DNA of 64,000 nucleotides, taken from positions 48,098,936-48,162,935 of the forward strand of contig NC_065879.2 of NCBI RefSeq assembly GCF_932274485.2, read 5' to 3'. The notes under the pieces were generated by a model that saw nothing but the letters and a program-made list of their open reading frames with translations, did no database searches and had not been told where the DNA came from. This DNA is from Patella vulgata. Its lineage: Eukaryota > Mollusca > Gastropoda > Patellidae. A program made the position numbers and the translations under genes. Positions 34,501-40,992 of the stretch are shown here, in pieces. Every line of letters starts with the position of its first letter. Within the stretch, counting starts at the first letter, position 1.

Positions 34501-36330
34501 ATTCAACAGGCTTCTTCGTTTCCCCAATTTAAATATAATATTGCATATAAATTTCACAATGATCAGATGTTAACTTTTGGCATTAGAGCGTTCACAAGGT
34601 TCAACAAAGTGAAACAAGGGCCATAACTCAAGATGTTATAAACGGAAATTATTGAAATTAAATAGGCTTCATCGTTTCACTAATTTAAATAATGCATATA
34701 AATTTCAGAAAGATAGGATGATAACTTTTGGGGTTATAGCGTTCACATGGTTAAACAAAGTGAAACAAGGGCTATAACTCTAGAAGTAATAAACGAAAAT
34801 TGCAGAAATTCAATAGGCTTCTTCATTTCCCTAATTTAAATATTGCATATAAATTTCACAAAGATTGGATGTTAACTTTTGGCATTAGAGCGTTCACAAG
34901 GTTCAACAAAGTGAAACAAGGGCCATAACTAAGGTTGCAGCGATACCCCGGGGATGCCGCATTATCGCGATTATTTTTTTTCAAGTGATATCGTATCGGC
35001 CAAAGTTGAATAATCGCAATCCCCGGTATTTTAGGATTTTTTTGGGCGGAGGTCGGTGCAATAAATCCAAAGTTCATTTTCACCGGTGCGGGGGCCGGAT
35101 CGAATTCGAAATAATAGTTTAATTACTACTTGTAAAATTATACAATAAAAATCGGTGAGAGGAAGTTCCCTAAACACATTTTGTAAACAAAGCCGCACGC
35201 GACATCGGTGTACCGTAGCAACGGTGCGGCGAATCCCCGGTTAACAAGACTGAAAATATTATGTTTATTTCAATGTTAAGTTAGTACTGTACGTCTGGTT
35301 GTTTAACCCGCCAAAACAAAGCAACCAAGTAACTCGACTTAGTCATCCAGCCGCTTTTTTCAAGTTATGAATCCGCACTCAGGTTCATCGATATGATTTT
35401 TTAAAACATACTTTGGGTGGTTTTTAATATTTTAGAAGTAATTAGAACATATATTTAAAACCATACGACTAAACTTTAATTAATGAGATATTTACAAACT
35501 AATAAATTTGTATATTTTTTATTGTTGAAAAACATACACTAACACAGCGGTTATACCATATTCAAGACTGGTCAATCGAGTCGGTGGTTTTTCCATTTCT
35601 CGTCTTTTACTCGGTCACAGTGCGTCGGCTGCTACAGAATAGAATTTAAACTGTAATTAATGATTAAAATGTCGAACGTCCAAAAAACACCTACCGATGC
35701 TATTATACAAATAGGCCTACAACAAGTGACTGCTTATAATGATCTTGATCAAGTTGATGTCGTTGATTTGTCGGCAAAGGCAAACACATCGTCTGTTGTG
35801 TGGAATTATTTTGGGATAAAGCCAAACGATGTTGGTGGTGAGAAAAATGTGGCATGCTGTCGACTATGTTATATCATGATAAAGAGAATTATCGTGATAA
35901 AATTGATAATCGTAGACTTTTATTTATCGCGATAATTCCAAAAGCAGTTATCATGATTAATGGCGATATCAGAATTTGATATCGTTGCAACCTTAGCCAT
36001 AACTTTAGACATTATAAATGGAAATTATTGAAATTAAATAGGCTTCTTCATCTCACTAATGTAAACAACATATATCAATTTTAAAACAATTGGATCATAA
36101 CTTTTGGCGTTAGAGCGTTCACAAGAAATTGTGGACGATGGATGGAGGGCGTATAAATATCAAAACTATATGGAAGACATCATAACATTTGGCTTGTTTT
36201 TACTAACCTGGTTGATACAGTGGTTGTTTCGAGTGGCCCGGATATGGTGGGGGGTCTCTATATTGTTGTTGCATTGCCATAATCTGGTAATAATCTAAGT
36301 CACAATAACTGCAACATGCCGAAATAGTAT
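10406..36330 (-). CDS. AMOT: Angiomotin family gene (9 exons seen)
   Basis: Angiomotins are junctional and cytoskeletal scaffolds that bind F-actin, polarity proteins and YAP/TAZ in Hippo signalling. Nine minus-strand exons join in phase to about 612 codons. The N-terminal part has PPPY (exon a) and PPEY (exon b), the WW-domain ligands. The rest is the angiomotin coiled coil: RATQLVEMLSKENRNL, EKVHGAYESLAKSAQKREKL, QLQKAFASLQTVSERREQ, and WEQKWLEEITMRQFAL, each aligning with vertebrate AMOT blocks remembered from the family. Every junction has GT donors and AG acceptors. C-terminal exons and the EYLI-like PDZ ligand are not in view, nor is a clear HxRxxS LATS site. Introns are packed with transposons, while the intron between 10597 and 10983 is clean. 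Assignment is very likely; the exact paralogue type and start are not known. Confidence 0.93.
10984..11100 (-). CDS. AMOT: AMOT exon h
   Basis: It has 39 codons in phase 0 at both ends, between ATCAG|GCCTCG and GTCAAG|GTAAGC. MINERDAKILQLETELVK aligns with the vertebrate block LREKEERILALEADMTK directly upstream of WEQK. Confidence 0.92.
11216..11766. mobile_element. TTAA MITE family M1, copy a
   Basis: It is flanked by TTAA at 11212-11215 and 11767-11770. Inverted ends read AGATACATTATGTAAG (left) and CTCTTGCATAATGTATGT (right). A truncated SINE1 sits inside at about 11388-11600. It lies in an AMOT intron. Confidence 0.8.
11388..11600 (-). mobile_element. SINE1 fragment in MITE M1a
   Basis: A GA-rich tail (11391-11402) is followed by 'TTTAATGTCCACTCGACAC' and 'GTGGACAGGCGACCCTACTC', as in SINE1 elsewhere. 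The tRNA-like head is missing beyond 11600. Confidence 0.75.
11940..12092 (-). CDS. AMOT: AMOT exon g
   Basis: It encodes 51 codons, SGKKEVYGSRVDQLQKAFAS to KEIETLKKQLK. The acceptor is AACAG|AGTGGT and the donor TTAAAG|GTAAGT. It aligns with the vertebrate [20 protein letters not shown] block. Confidence 0.92.
12162..13535. mobile_element. TTAA MITE M1, copy c, split by a B-type element
   Basis: TTAA lies at 12158-12161 and 13536-13539. The ends read GGATGCATTATGTAAAAG and CTTACATAACGTATCT, homologous to copies a and b. The B-type element at 12340-13352 was inserted later. Confidence 0.75.
12340..13352 (+). mobile_element. B-type satellite-core element, reference copy
   Basis: The head reads AGTTGCAAGGCAAGATAC, then ATACGCCCACA. 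The tail reads AATGTGGGCGTATAAAAA, so ATACGCCCACA and TGTGGGCGTAT form inverted ends. The core repeats 'GATAAAAATTGTGACCTCTA' and 'GGCCATTTTGT...CGATTTTCACGAAAT' modules, with an extra local duplication at 12834-12980. It resembles pearl/HINE-type non-autonomous elements of molluscs and has no coding capacity. Confidence 0.75.
13540..14580. other. Intron sequence, no feature
   Basis: No exon of AMOT and no repeat was recognised here. Short open frames on both strands lack family similarity. Confidence 0.4.
14580..15285 (-). mobile_element. 5'-truncated LINE, 3' end with tandem 3' UTR
   Basis: The minus frame 15261-14953 encodes a non-LTR retrotransposon C-terminus with a CCHC-type knuckle (CECGEECTANHVLVDC) and then EVYEEERREL. 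The following 3' region (14950-14580) consists of about three diverged units of roughly 115 bp, each with a 'TGTTTAGGTGCCAGGCCCGT'-like box and 'CCCCCTTACTCCACTATC'. Reverse transcriptase is absent, as in a typical 5'-truncated insertion. Confidence 0.7.
15290..16030. other. Intron sequence, no feature
   Basis: No exon, known repeat or RNA gene was recognised in this stretch between two LINE fragments. Confidence 0.4.
16035..16740 (-). mobile_element. 5'-truncated LINE, 3' end
   Basis: On the minus strand near 16610-16510 the sequence reads FCTNCPQQKVENEYHFLIEC, a C-x2-C...H-x4-C knuckle at the end of a LINE ORF2, then NRYEELRK. The 3' end carries A-rich repeats with GGATGAAAAATACAT (16130-16240) and a short TAGA microsatellite at 16037-16056, the kind of tail left by CR1/L2-like LINEs. 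Confidence 0.7.
16741..17212. other. Intron sequence, no feature
   Basis: Nothing was recognised apart from a short TA microsatellite near 16862. Confidence 0.35.
17213..17640 (+). mobile_element. B-type satellite-core element, 3'-truncated
   Basis: The head 'GCTGCCAGGCAGGATACGCC' is followed by CAAGCTAAAACGAAAGTGATTTTT and two B-type modules. The tail with TGTGGGCGTAT is missing, so this copy ends abruptly near 17640. Confidence 0.7.
17641..18602. other. Intron sequence, no feature
   Basis: AT-rich sequence in an AMOT intron with no exon or repeat recognised. Confidence 0.35.
18603..19006. mobile_element. TTAA MITE M1, copy b
   Basis: A 404-bp copy flanked by TTAA at 18599-18602 and 19007-19010. 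The left end CCATACATTATGCAAGAGC and right end CATAATGTATCT are inverted repeats. Relative to copy a (11216-11766) it lies in the opposite orientation. Confidence 0.8.
19189..19331 (-). CDS. AMOT: AMOT exon f
   Basis: The acceptor is ATTATAG|ATAAAG and the donor GATGAG|GTAAGA. It encodes KDLLSTKDKLEQQIASLKSS to ALTTVQANVHLEDE, aligning with vertebrate KKFLKEKEKLEAEL...DQALSNAQAKVVKLEEE. Confidence 0.92.
19524..21055 (+). mobile_element. Tc1-like transposon, copy 1 (1532 bp)
   Basis: 34-bp terminal inverted repeats begin TACTATTCAAAAAAAGTAGG and are flanked by TA on both sides. Copy 2 at 31725-33030 is more than 99% identical by eye. It lies antisense to AMOT in an intron, in the same orientation as copy 2. 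The near identity of the two copies points to recent activity. Confidence 0.95.
19819..20760 (+). pseudogene. Tc1-like DD34E transposase, C-terminus disrupted
   Basis: The transposase cuts and pastes the surrounding element. From Met 19819 it shows an N-terminal helix-turn-helix (VVARTMNVSQSVISRLWSRY), the GRPR-like link RSGRPRAT, and the catalytic triad: D151 in FSDESRF, D241 in FQDDNARCH and E276 in SPDLSPIEHVWD, with 34 residues between the last two. Compared with copy 2 it has one extra C in the run at 20706-20708, which shifts the frame after PANV. It also has a TAG where copy 2 has CAG in LQQEW. All three catalytic residues are kept, but roughly the last 45 residues are lost, so activity is doubtful. 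Confidence 0.92.
21060..21600. other. Intron sequence, no feature
   Basis: T-rich intron with short open frames but no recognisable protein or repeat. Confidence 0.35.
21615..22450. repeat. GTTAGCA motif array with hairpin
   Basis: The motif ACGTTAGCA or its near forms recurs on both strands near 21637, 21810, 21828, 21990, 22055, 22230, 22403 and 22442. Some copies are preceded by GTCTGTCCTTA. Near 22403-22453 GCTAATGTTAC and GTAACATTAGC form an 11-bp stem around a 26-nt loop. This looks like clustered protein-binding sites of a transposon end, but no full element could be outlined. Confidence 0.5.
22972..23968 (+). mobile_element. A-type satellite-core element, complete copy
   Basis: The head GATAGGTTGCCAGGCAAC is followed by CATACGCCCACAGCAGC. 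The tail has GACGGACAG...GGCGACGACAATATACG and then TGTGGGCGTATAAAAA. The core is about five and a half units of 142-150 bp (TAACTCTGG starts near 23171, 23321, 23463, 23613, 23757). Because 150 is divisible by three, long open frames of 50-residue repeats arise (23124-23465 and 23395-24063); I treat them as spurious. Confidence 0.85.
24166..24279 (-). CDS. AMOT: AMOT exon e
   Basis: 114 bp between TGACAG|ATCAAA and CTCACA|GTAAGT. It encodes QIDKSMSPTEKHRVKTETEI, KSKLSEKDTTIIKLLSH, with split codons at both ends that fit exons d and f. It is the least conserved part of the coil. Confidence 0.9.
24331..24475. repeat. Short tandem repeat, ~34-bp units
   Basis: About four units of the form ATAGCCATATCAACAAGCAG followed by TCTTACCAAAT. 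It is a local array inside the intron between AMOT exons d and e. Confidence 0.85.
24650..24782. repeat. Short tandem repeat, ~50-bp units
   Basis: Three diverged units carry AATTTTCTTTCTAG and 'TACTGAATCACATAT'. It lies between the 34-bp array and AMOT exon d. Confidence 0.8.
24889..25033 (-). CDS. AMOT: AMOT exon d
   Basis: The acceptor is TTACAG|TTAGAA and the donor TTGAAAG|GTAAGT. It encodes LELEIEKVHGAYESLAKSAQ, KREKLDMALKQRLEVEIKKL, QTENKDLK, aligning closely with vertebrate [20 protein letters not shown] and NKLEGEIRRMHDFNRDLR. Confidence 0.95.
25188..25423 (+). mobile_element. B-type satellite-core element, 5' part
   Basis: The head reads CGACTGCCAGGCAGGATACG and the first module is present. 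It is then interrupted by the SINE1 fragment. A tail of the same type appears at 26210-26405 and 26774-26795, so one element may have been split by several insertions. Confidence 0.65.
25424..25590 (+). mobile_element. SINE1, 3'-truncated
   Basis: After a G run comes the tRNA-like head: GGTTAGCACGTGCGCGCTGT (A-box side) and GTGGTTTCGAATCCCC (B-box side). It ends shortly after CTGCTAAAGACCCC. Confidence 0.8.
25590..25742 (+). repeat. A-type core fragment
   Basis: One to two units with 'CAAGGGCCATAACTCCAGAAG' like those at 42724 and 43027. There is no head here. Confidence 0.65.
25743..26130 (-). mobile_element. SINE2, near full length
   Basis: A reverse copy starting with GAAAT repeats (25746-25770) and 'GGGGGTTTAACGTCCTACTC', and ending at its tRNA-like head 'CTTACCCACTTAGCCACGTG' near 26105-26124. 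Confidence 0.85.
26210..26795 (+). mobile_element. B-type tail split by a MITE
   Basis: The B-type tail (GGACAATCAGGGGCCATAAT, CAAACAATTGTGGACGG) is interrupted at 26406-26773 and ends with a degraded ATATGGGCATATAAAAA. This gives the order of insertion. Confidence 0.65.
26406..26773. mobile_element. MITE M2 (368 bp, 8-bp target site)
   Basis: The ends GCAATCTGATTAAAACACAG and CTGTATTTTAATCAGATTGC are inverted repeats, and similarity continues inward to GTTTCG/CGAAAC. Flanks TTGAAAAT and ATGAAAAT suggest an 8-bp duplication with one difference, which fits hAT or a similar superfamily. It is non-coding. Confidence 0.75.
26887..27046 (-). CDS. AMOT: AMOT exon c
   Basis: The acceptor is ATTACAG|GACTGA and the donor CAAAAG|GTAAGC. 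It encodes TDMTCDRSSKITDIDQSEIV, then TRATQLVEMLSKENRNLVSQ, MSEYTRKISKLQK. The second block matches vertebrate [20 protein letters not shown] and marks the start of the angiomotin coiled coil. Confidence 0.95.
27047..27480. other. Intron sequence, no feature
   Basis: AT-rich. Open frames here have no family resemblance. Confidence 0.35.
27482..28004 (+). mobile_element. LINE ORF2 C-terminal fragment
   Basis: It reads LDTKCKIFKYWIRLRNTDNV and SWIKFIKTELDRIGLGYILL, typical of the region after the reverse transcriptase in CR1/L2-like LINEs. After a frame break near 27780-27890 it continues with the knuckle CTLCNLNEFHFMLSC (27908-27952) and YNELRHQFIKPFF. Reverse transcriptase and 5' parts are absent. 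Confidence 0.75.
28130..29445. repeat. Internal fold-back inside the CAGTG element
   Basis: 28130-28290 and 29265-29440 are inverted copies of each other, sharing GTGGCCCATTGTTGC, 'GAGCGACAAGAAACGAGT' and 'TAGTTATCTC'. A third partial copy lies at 28805-28905. It is probably a separate element nested in the larger one. Confidence 0.7.
28668..28810 (+). mobile_element. SINE1, truncated
   Basis: A G run and then GGTTAGCACGTGCGCGCTGT. It contains a short local duplication of ATCATAAAGCCTGTCAT (28707-28737). It ends soon after AGAGTAGGGTGACCTGTC. Confidence 0.75.
29450..29665. repeat. T-rich low-complexity tract
   Basis: About 215 bp consisting almost only of T runs broken by A, within the CAGTG element. 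It is absent from the second copy of that element, so it was gained here or lost there. Confidence 0.9.
31325..31722. other. Intron sequence, no feature
   Basis: AT-rich stretch between the CAGTG element and Tc1 copy 2, with a CCCCCCCCACCC run near 31470. No gene was seen. Confidence 0.4.
31725..33030 (+). mobile_element. Tc1-like transposon, copy 2 (1306 bp)
   Basis: It has the same 34-bp inverted ends as copy 1 and TA on both sides. It is shorter by 226 bp because of one internal deletion of about 225 bp plus a single-base difference. It is inserted in the AMOT intron between exons b and c. Confidence 0.95.
32020..32799 (+). pseudogene. Tc1-like transposase with 75-codon internal deletion
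   Basis: 259 residues from the same Met as copy 1 to the natural stop (ACLANRG). The in-frame deletion lies after DTGVRV and removes the second DNA-binding segment and the first catalytic aspartate (FSDESRF of copy 1). The second Asp (FQDDNARCH) and the Glu (SPDLSPIEH) remain, and the C-terminus VQELAAALQQEWDNLDQNDL is intact. It cannot be catalytically competent by the DD34E rule, but it may still bind DNA through the N-terminal helix-turn-helix. Confidence 0.93.
33258..33948 (-). CDS. AMOT: AMOT exon b (PPEY exon)
   Basis: The acceptor is TTATTAG|GAGGAC and the donor TTCAAG|GTACCG. It encodes about 230 residues rich in Ser, Pro, Gln and Tyr and probably disordered. LANLPPPPEYPGPKLSD contains a PPEY WW-domain ligand, followed by SRSQPDLSRLPESL, a serine-rich segment that could be phosphorylated. 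Both splice phases fit the neighbouring exons. Confidence 0.92.
34930..35995 (+). mobile_element. hAT deletion derivative with BED finger (1066 bp)
   Basis: The ends TAAGGTTGCAGCGATA and TATCGTTGCAACCTTA are inverted repeats, flanked by a perfect 8-bp duplication, GCCATAAC (34922-34929 and 35996-36003). Subterminal TTATC-type repeats include a perfect TTATCGCGATAA palindrome near 35926. The body keeps the start of a transposase, but the catalytic part is gone. Confidence 0.9.
35660..35935 (+). pseudogene. hAT transposase N-terminal remnant (BED zinc finger)
   Basis: A 91-residue frame. After a short leader, SSVVWNYFGIKPNDVGGEKN followed by VACCRLC matches the start of a BED finger (aromatic residues, then C-x2-C). 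The His/Cys half and the hAT dimerisation and catalytic regions are missing. The rest of the frame runs into subterminal repeats. Confidence 0.7.
36208..36330 (-). CDS. AMOT: AMOT exon a (PPPY exon)
   Basis: The acceptor is TTTTCAG|ATACTA and the donor CAACCAG|GTTAGT. It encodes TISACCSYCDLDYYQIMAMQ, QQYRDPPPYPGHSKQPLYQP with split codons; DPPPYPG is a second WW ligand. It is the most upstream exon that I trust. Translation could begin at the internal ATGGCAATG, or an upstream exon may exist. Confidence 0.85.
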
Positions 36331-36820
36331 CTGAAAAAACACAAAGTGAGGGTTGCCAGAAAATGAAATGCCCAGTGGACTGTGTAATAATATTGCTAGA
36401 ATTTTTGCTCTTGAAATTAATGGTGGCAGTATATTTCATTAATTAATATCTTTGGCAAGTTATTAAATTCACATATGTAGAATTGTACTTAAATCAACTT
36501 AATGAAAAAGTGACAGGTTGACACATAAAAAGAGTTATAGAGCCAAATTATGTGTCAATAAAATACCACAAGATTACACGTGCTTGGAAATTTACTAAAA
36601 TAATTTACTACAAAAGAAATCATAGAAAACTTTTAAAACAGATTTTCATTAGATTCTGGAGAGTTTACCATCTGAGTTTCTAGACAACAGCTAGATTCTG
36701 GAAGAGAAAAGATGTAGCAGGTTCTATCAGCAAACTCTGGCTGAATGAGGTTTGAGAGAATGACTTTATTCTATTATGCATGGTACCATATGTAAGCAAC
36801 TAATGATATATAAATTGTAA
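36331..36820. other. Upstream intron or 5' flank of AMOT
   Basis: No exon, repeat or promoter signal was recognised. Confidence 0.35.
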
Positions 36821-37000
36821 AGATAGGTTGCCAGGCAACGAAACATACGCCCACAGCAGCTAAATTGTCCGAGCAGTCGACAAGGGTAATTAGGGGAATT
36901 TAATAGACAATTCCATACAGATGACATTATAATTTTCGTCGTTTGAGGGTTCACAAGGTTCTAAAAACTAAAACATAGGCCGTAACTCTGGAAGTAATCT

Positions 37001-37450
37001 GGGGGCAGACCACCATTAATTTCCCCATTCACTTCAATGTTAATTCTGGCCTCTTTGCCCACCTCCAAATTTTCGTTGGGCTGAATGCTTTTCACTACAG
37101 ACAGAGGAACAAATGGTCATGTCTTTGCACTAAAGTTTGTATGAGGTTGACCACCAAAATTTTGAGATACACAAACTTGAAGAAGCATACTAAAAATATG
37201 TAACTAGTTGCCGTACATATCGCCGTAGCCAACCTGATAACCCTGTTATCCTTCCGCCTCAAAATCATGAATATTTATCAAAACCTGGCAGAAAATGTTA
37301 ATTCAAACCCTCTTCATCCATTCTAGACCAAAAAATCACCAAAAATGGGCATGCAAAAGGGAAGAAAAGGGAAGAAAAAAGAGAGAGAGAGAGAATTGCT
37401 ATAAATAGACGAACTACAATGATGGTGAAATTTAATGGTGGTCTGCCACC
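37001..37450. mobile_element. MITE M3, copy 1
   Basis: A 450-bp element with inverted ends: GGGGGCAGACCACCATTAAT on the left and 'TTAATGGTGGTCTGCCACC' on the right. It contains a GA run near 37380 and 'GTAACTAGTTGCCGTACATA'. The directly repeated copy 2 starts at 40993. Confidence 0.85.
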
Positions 37451-37816
37451 TATATGGTTTTATAAGTTCATATATCATCAAAATTCTTTTCTTTATAGCT
37501 TCACATTTATTTTTGCAACATTATTATAAAACAGAATCCCAAAAAAATAGAATTGAAGATTCTTTCTTAATTTTGTCAAAATGTGAGTTCTGCGAAAAGA
37601 TTTAAAGAGTTTCAAACAAGTCACATCAAAAATATTCAAAATATTGGAATATTTTTCAAAAACTGACTTTCTTTTACCTTTTTCTACAAAATGGTCAATT
37701 TTTGACACTTTGTATGCCTCAAAATGCTAATATTTCCCTATATATGAAAGGCATTTATTTCTAGAAACCTTGGCCGGTATACAGGAAGACAAGCTGCAAA
37801 TTTGTTGCATTGAAGG

Positions 37817-37996
37817 TAACTGTAAGGAACTATAGTGAAACCTGTAAGCCCACCCCCTAAAAAATGTTGGTGTGGTAACAAATCCCACTTGTGTCCACAT
37901 AAGTAATAACTGTAAGGAACTATAGTGAAACCTGTAAGCCCACCCCCTAAAAAATGTTGGTGTGGTAACAAATCCCACTTGTATCCACATAAGTAA
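37817..37996. repeat. 90-bp tandem duplication
   Basis: Two nearly identical units, 37817-37906 and 37907-37996, contain 'CCTGTAAGCCCACCCCCTAA'. One clear difference is GTGTCC versus GTATCC. Confidence 0.95.
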
Positions 37997-40251
37997 TACT
38001 GTTGATGGAATATGGCTAAAAGCAATGTTCTTGTATCCCTGGCTTATATACATACATATAAACACAGTTAGTTATAAGAAGTATGAATTATTTATTAAAA
38101 TATGGATTGATAAATGTAAAATAAATGCTGTATTTAGGTGACAACCAGCCACTCTAATAAAAGGGTCGCAAAGCAGGGCTTCCACTTCAAAATTTTCACT
38201 GCCGGTCATTTTTGATAACGCACGAAAACTTTTCAAAGTAAATTTATATTTCATGTTTTTTATTTATGGTAGGGTATTGTGAATTCATGTGTCTATACTA
38301 CTTTGTCACCATGGGGTGCACAAAAAAAAATATATTATATTAGTAAGGCTCATGATAATTATTTAATAATTAAATATTCCGTTTTGGCTACTTAAATAAC
38401 GAAATAGTTGAATCGGCCGGAGAAAAAACACTTCAGTAGCTCACACGTAATTAACACGTGCTCTATAGAAAACACACTGACCTGGATAATTTTGAGTTGT
38501 AATACAATAACTTTGAAATGAAGATAAATATATAATTATCCATGGCATACATCTCACATTTTTTTGGTTTTAGACCATCTCTTACGGAAGTACAGGCTGC
38601 AGAATTGTGACTTAAATCCTAATAATGTATAACTAAATGACTAACGGATAACTAACTTCACGGCTAGCGACACTAGCGCCCCCTAGAATATGGTCGTGTA
38701 TAAGAGTAACCGTATATACACGACATTTCTTCGACACGTGGAATCATCAATATTGCTGCACAATAGAACTGGAATACGTATTTTTCTTAATTGTTCGGTA
38801 AGCAAGTTAACTAATTTCTAGATTTTATTTCAACAATTTCCACAAGGCCGTAATACCGCTATAAATATTTTATTTTTAAATGCATTTTTCTTCCAACACG
38901 TACGTTGTTGAGGATTTACGTAATTTCTATGCTGTTTTTATTTGATATGACAGTTGGTTGGATTCGAAGAGCAATACTTCATAGCAATTGCCCTTTTTCG
39001 AAGATCATAATAACCTTGTTTACATTGTGCCTGACCGTAATAGCGGTAAACGGCTTTGTTGTTGAAAATTCTTATGACACGTGGTCAATACGTGAATGAT
39101 TAACAATGGGCCGCTTCACGCCGTTGATTAGATTCCCACTTATCAATTAACATTTATTGTTCTACTACCAGATACTCATCATTAATTATCAACACAACAC
39201 TCAGTATAATCTGTTGACGACTATATATACAACTCTATAACACCAATCACGAGATTGGCTTCTAGACGACGTGCATTCTTGTATAGTTACACAGTGAAGG
39301 TCGATCGTAGTCATGTTTGAATTTTTTTTTTTTTTAAAAAAAGACCCTCTTTCCGGCGTGCAAAATGACCGTTAGGTCAGATTTAGGAAAGGTCATTTTC
39401 CATAGCCGTAGGTCTCGACCGGCATATACGGCCGACGTGGAACCCATGGGAATATTTCAGTTTTTAAAATACTTTAACAATCAGAGGTATCCTTGAAATT
39501 AAATAGTGTAAATATTATGTGGAAGCAAGTTGTTTTAATCTTTACATCAATGTCCTGACAAAATGAGATGGAAAAAGGGAGTTCTGACATAATTTATAAC
39601 ATAAAAGGGGTATGAAAAGGCTATTAATTAATATTTTATCGCCCTGTAAGTCAAAGTGCCACATTTTAAAAGATCACCACAAATAATAGATTTACATCCA
39701 AAATGTAAAACATTAAGCTGCAAAAAACACATCTACAACATATCCATTTTGGGGTGTGGACTCATTTGGAAGAAATGTCATAAATTACATGTTTGGCCAT
39801 AAACAAAAAGTCCTAGAAATCCTTGAACTCTTATATGTAACTATTTGTTTGTGTCAAATAAAATGCTCGGTTACAATTCAAGCACAAAATCCAATTACTG
39901 CTAATTTGGAGTCAAAAATGTTCAATTGAATATCCAAATATCATGTTCAAGAAAAGGGGTGGGGTGGGGAGGGTGAGCCAGTCTAAATGAAATGAAGACA
40001 GAGAAATTTCACTGCAAACACATAGATTTTACTTTCTCGAGAAGGGAAATGCAACAATTTCAAGTTTTGAAAGATTAAAATTGTGTTAAGCCAGAGGAAA
40101 ACAGCAGCAAAATGCAGTTCACTCATGTTTTGAAAATTCTAACAATCCTAAGCAGAACATAATTGGACTAAATTTCTTAATTTTTAAATTTTTGACCAAC
40201 ACATGAATACTTTTTCAATATCTGACAAACACATGGATCCTTTTCCAAGTT

Positions 40252-40630
40252 GGGGGATCACGGTGGCTAAGTGGGTAAGGCGCTGGCTTGCTAGCCTGGA
40301 GGTCGGTTGTTCAATCCCTGCATTGGCCGAGAAAGTTCATCCAGATTTTCCGGCGTGGTTCCCCCTTGTCAGTGATGCAGGACGGAGGGCCTGACAAGGA
40401 CAGTTGTCTAGTCGTTCGGATGGGACGAAAAACCGAGGTCCTGTGTACACATTGACATGCACATAAAAGATCCCTTGACAGTTGGAATTCGATATAAGAG
40501 TAGGCCATAGTGCCGCTGTCCAGGCAAAATTTCCCTCATAGCACACTGTATGGCATATGCCCGTCTTCATTAGCCCAGTTCGGAGCAAAACAGTAGGACG
40601 TTAAACCCCATTTCATTTCATTTCATTTCC
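40252..40630 (+). mobile_element. SINE2 (tRNA-derived), reference copy
   Basis: 379 bp flanked by a perfect 10-bp duplication, TTTCCAAGTT (40242-40251 and 40631-40640). The head has tRNA-like promoter boxes: GTGGCTAAGTGGGTAAGGCG (A box) and GGTTGTTCAATCCC (B box). The body carries GGATGGGACGAAAAACCGAG and ends 'TAAACCCCATTTCATTTCAT', an ATTTC-repeat tail. RNA polymerase III transcription and LINE-driven retrotransposition are the usual mode for such elements. Confidence 0.92.
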
Positions 40631-40992
40631 TTTCCAAGTTATTTAACAATGAAAATAAAGACATGCAAGACATTTTGGTTCATTTTACAACAGATGAATA
40701 ATTAAAATTTTGACAGCAATATTGGGGGTAATCTGAAGAATTTCAGACAATTTATCATGATTTTTAGGCAAAATTGAGTGAAATTATGATACTTTCTTCC
40801 CGTCTAACCTTTATGATGCAGAAAAAGTAAAAATCATACATTAAAATATTTTCCACTAATTTTGAAAAGTAAATAAACACTGAAAATCACAAAATTCTGA
40901 CTAAAATCAAAATTTCCTCTCCCAAATTTGTCAAATATTTTTGAAATTTTACCATTTCACTATCAAAATGCCATATATCACATTTCCATACA

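Larger units (their letters stand above)
34100..36165 (+). mobile_element. A-type satellite-core element interrupted by a hAT element
   Basis: Core units of 150-157 bp carry GGGCCATAAC (near 34161, 34312, 34462, 34619, 34770, 34921). They stop at 34929, resume at 35996 and end with the tail AATTGTGGACGATGG...GGGCGTATAAA. No canonical GATAGGTTGCC head is visible at the left. Confidence 0.8.
37451..40992. other. Interior of the composite element
   Basis: 3.5 kb between two M3 copies. It holds a 90-bp tandem duplication (37817-37996), a 12-bp T run near 39320, a GTGGGGTGGGGAGGGTG stretch near 39960 and a full SINE2 (40252-40630). No convincing gene was found. Three CACGTG E-boxes lie near 38455, 38738 and 39078. 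Confidence 0.5.

Noticed and set aside
40252-40340. A real tRNA gene
   Set aside because: The promoter-box-like sequences belong to a repeated SINE with a target duplication and a long non-tRNA body. No cloverleaf with a matched acceptor stem was evident.
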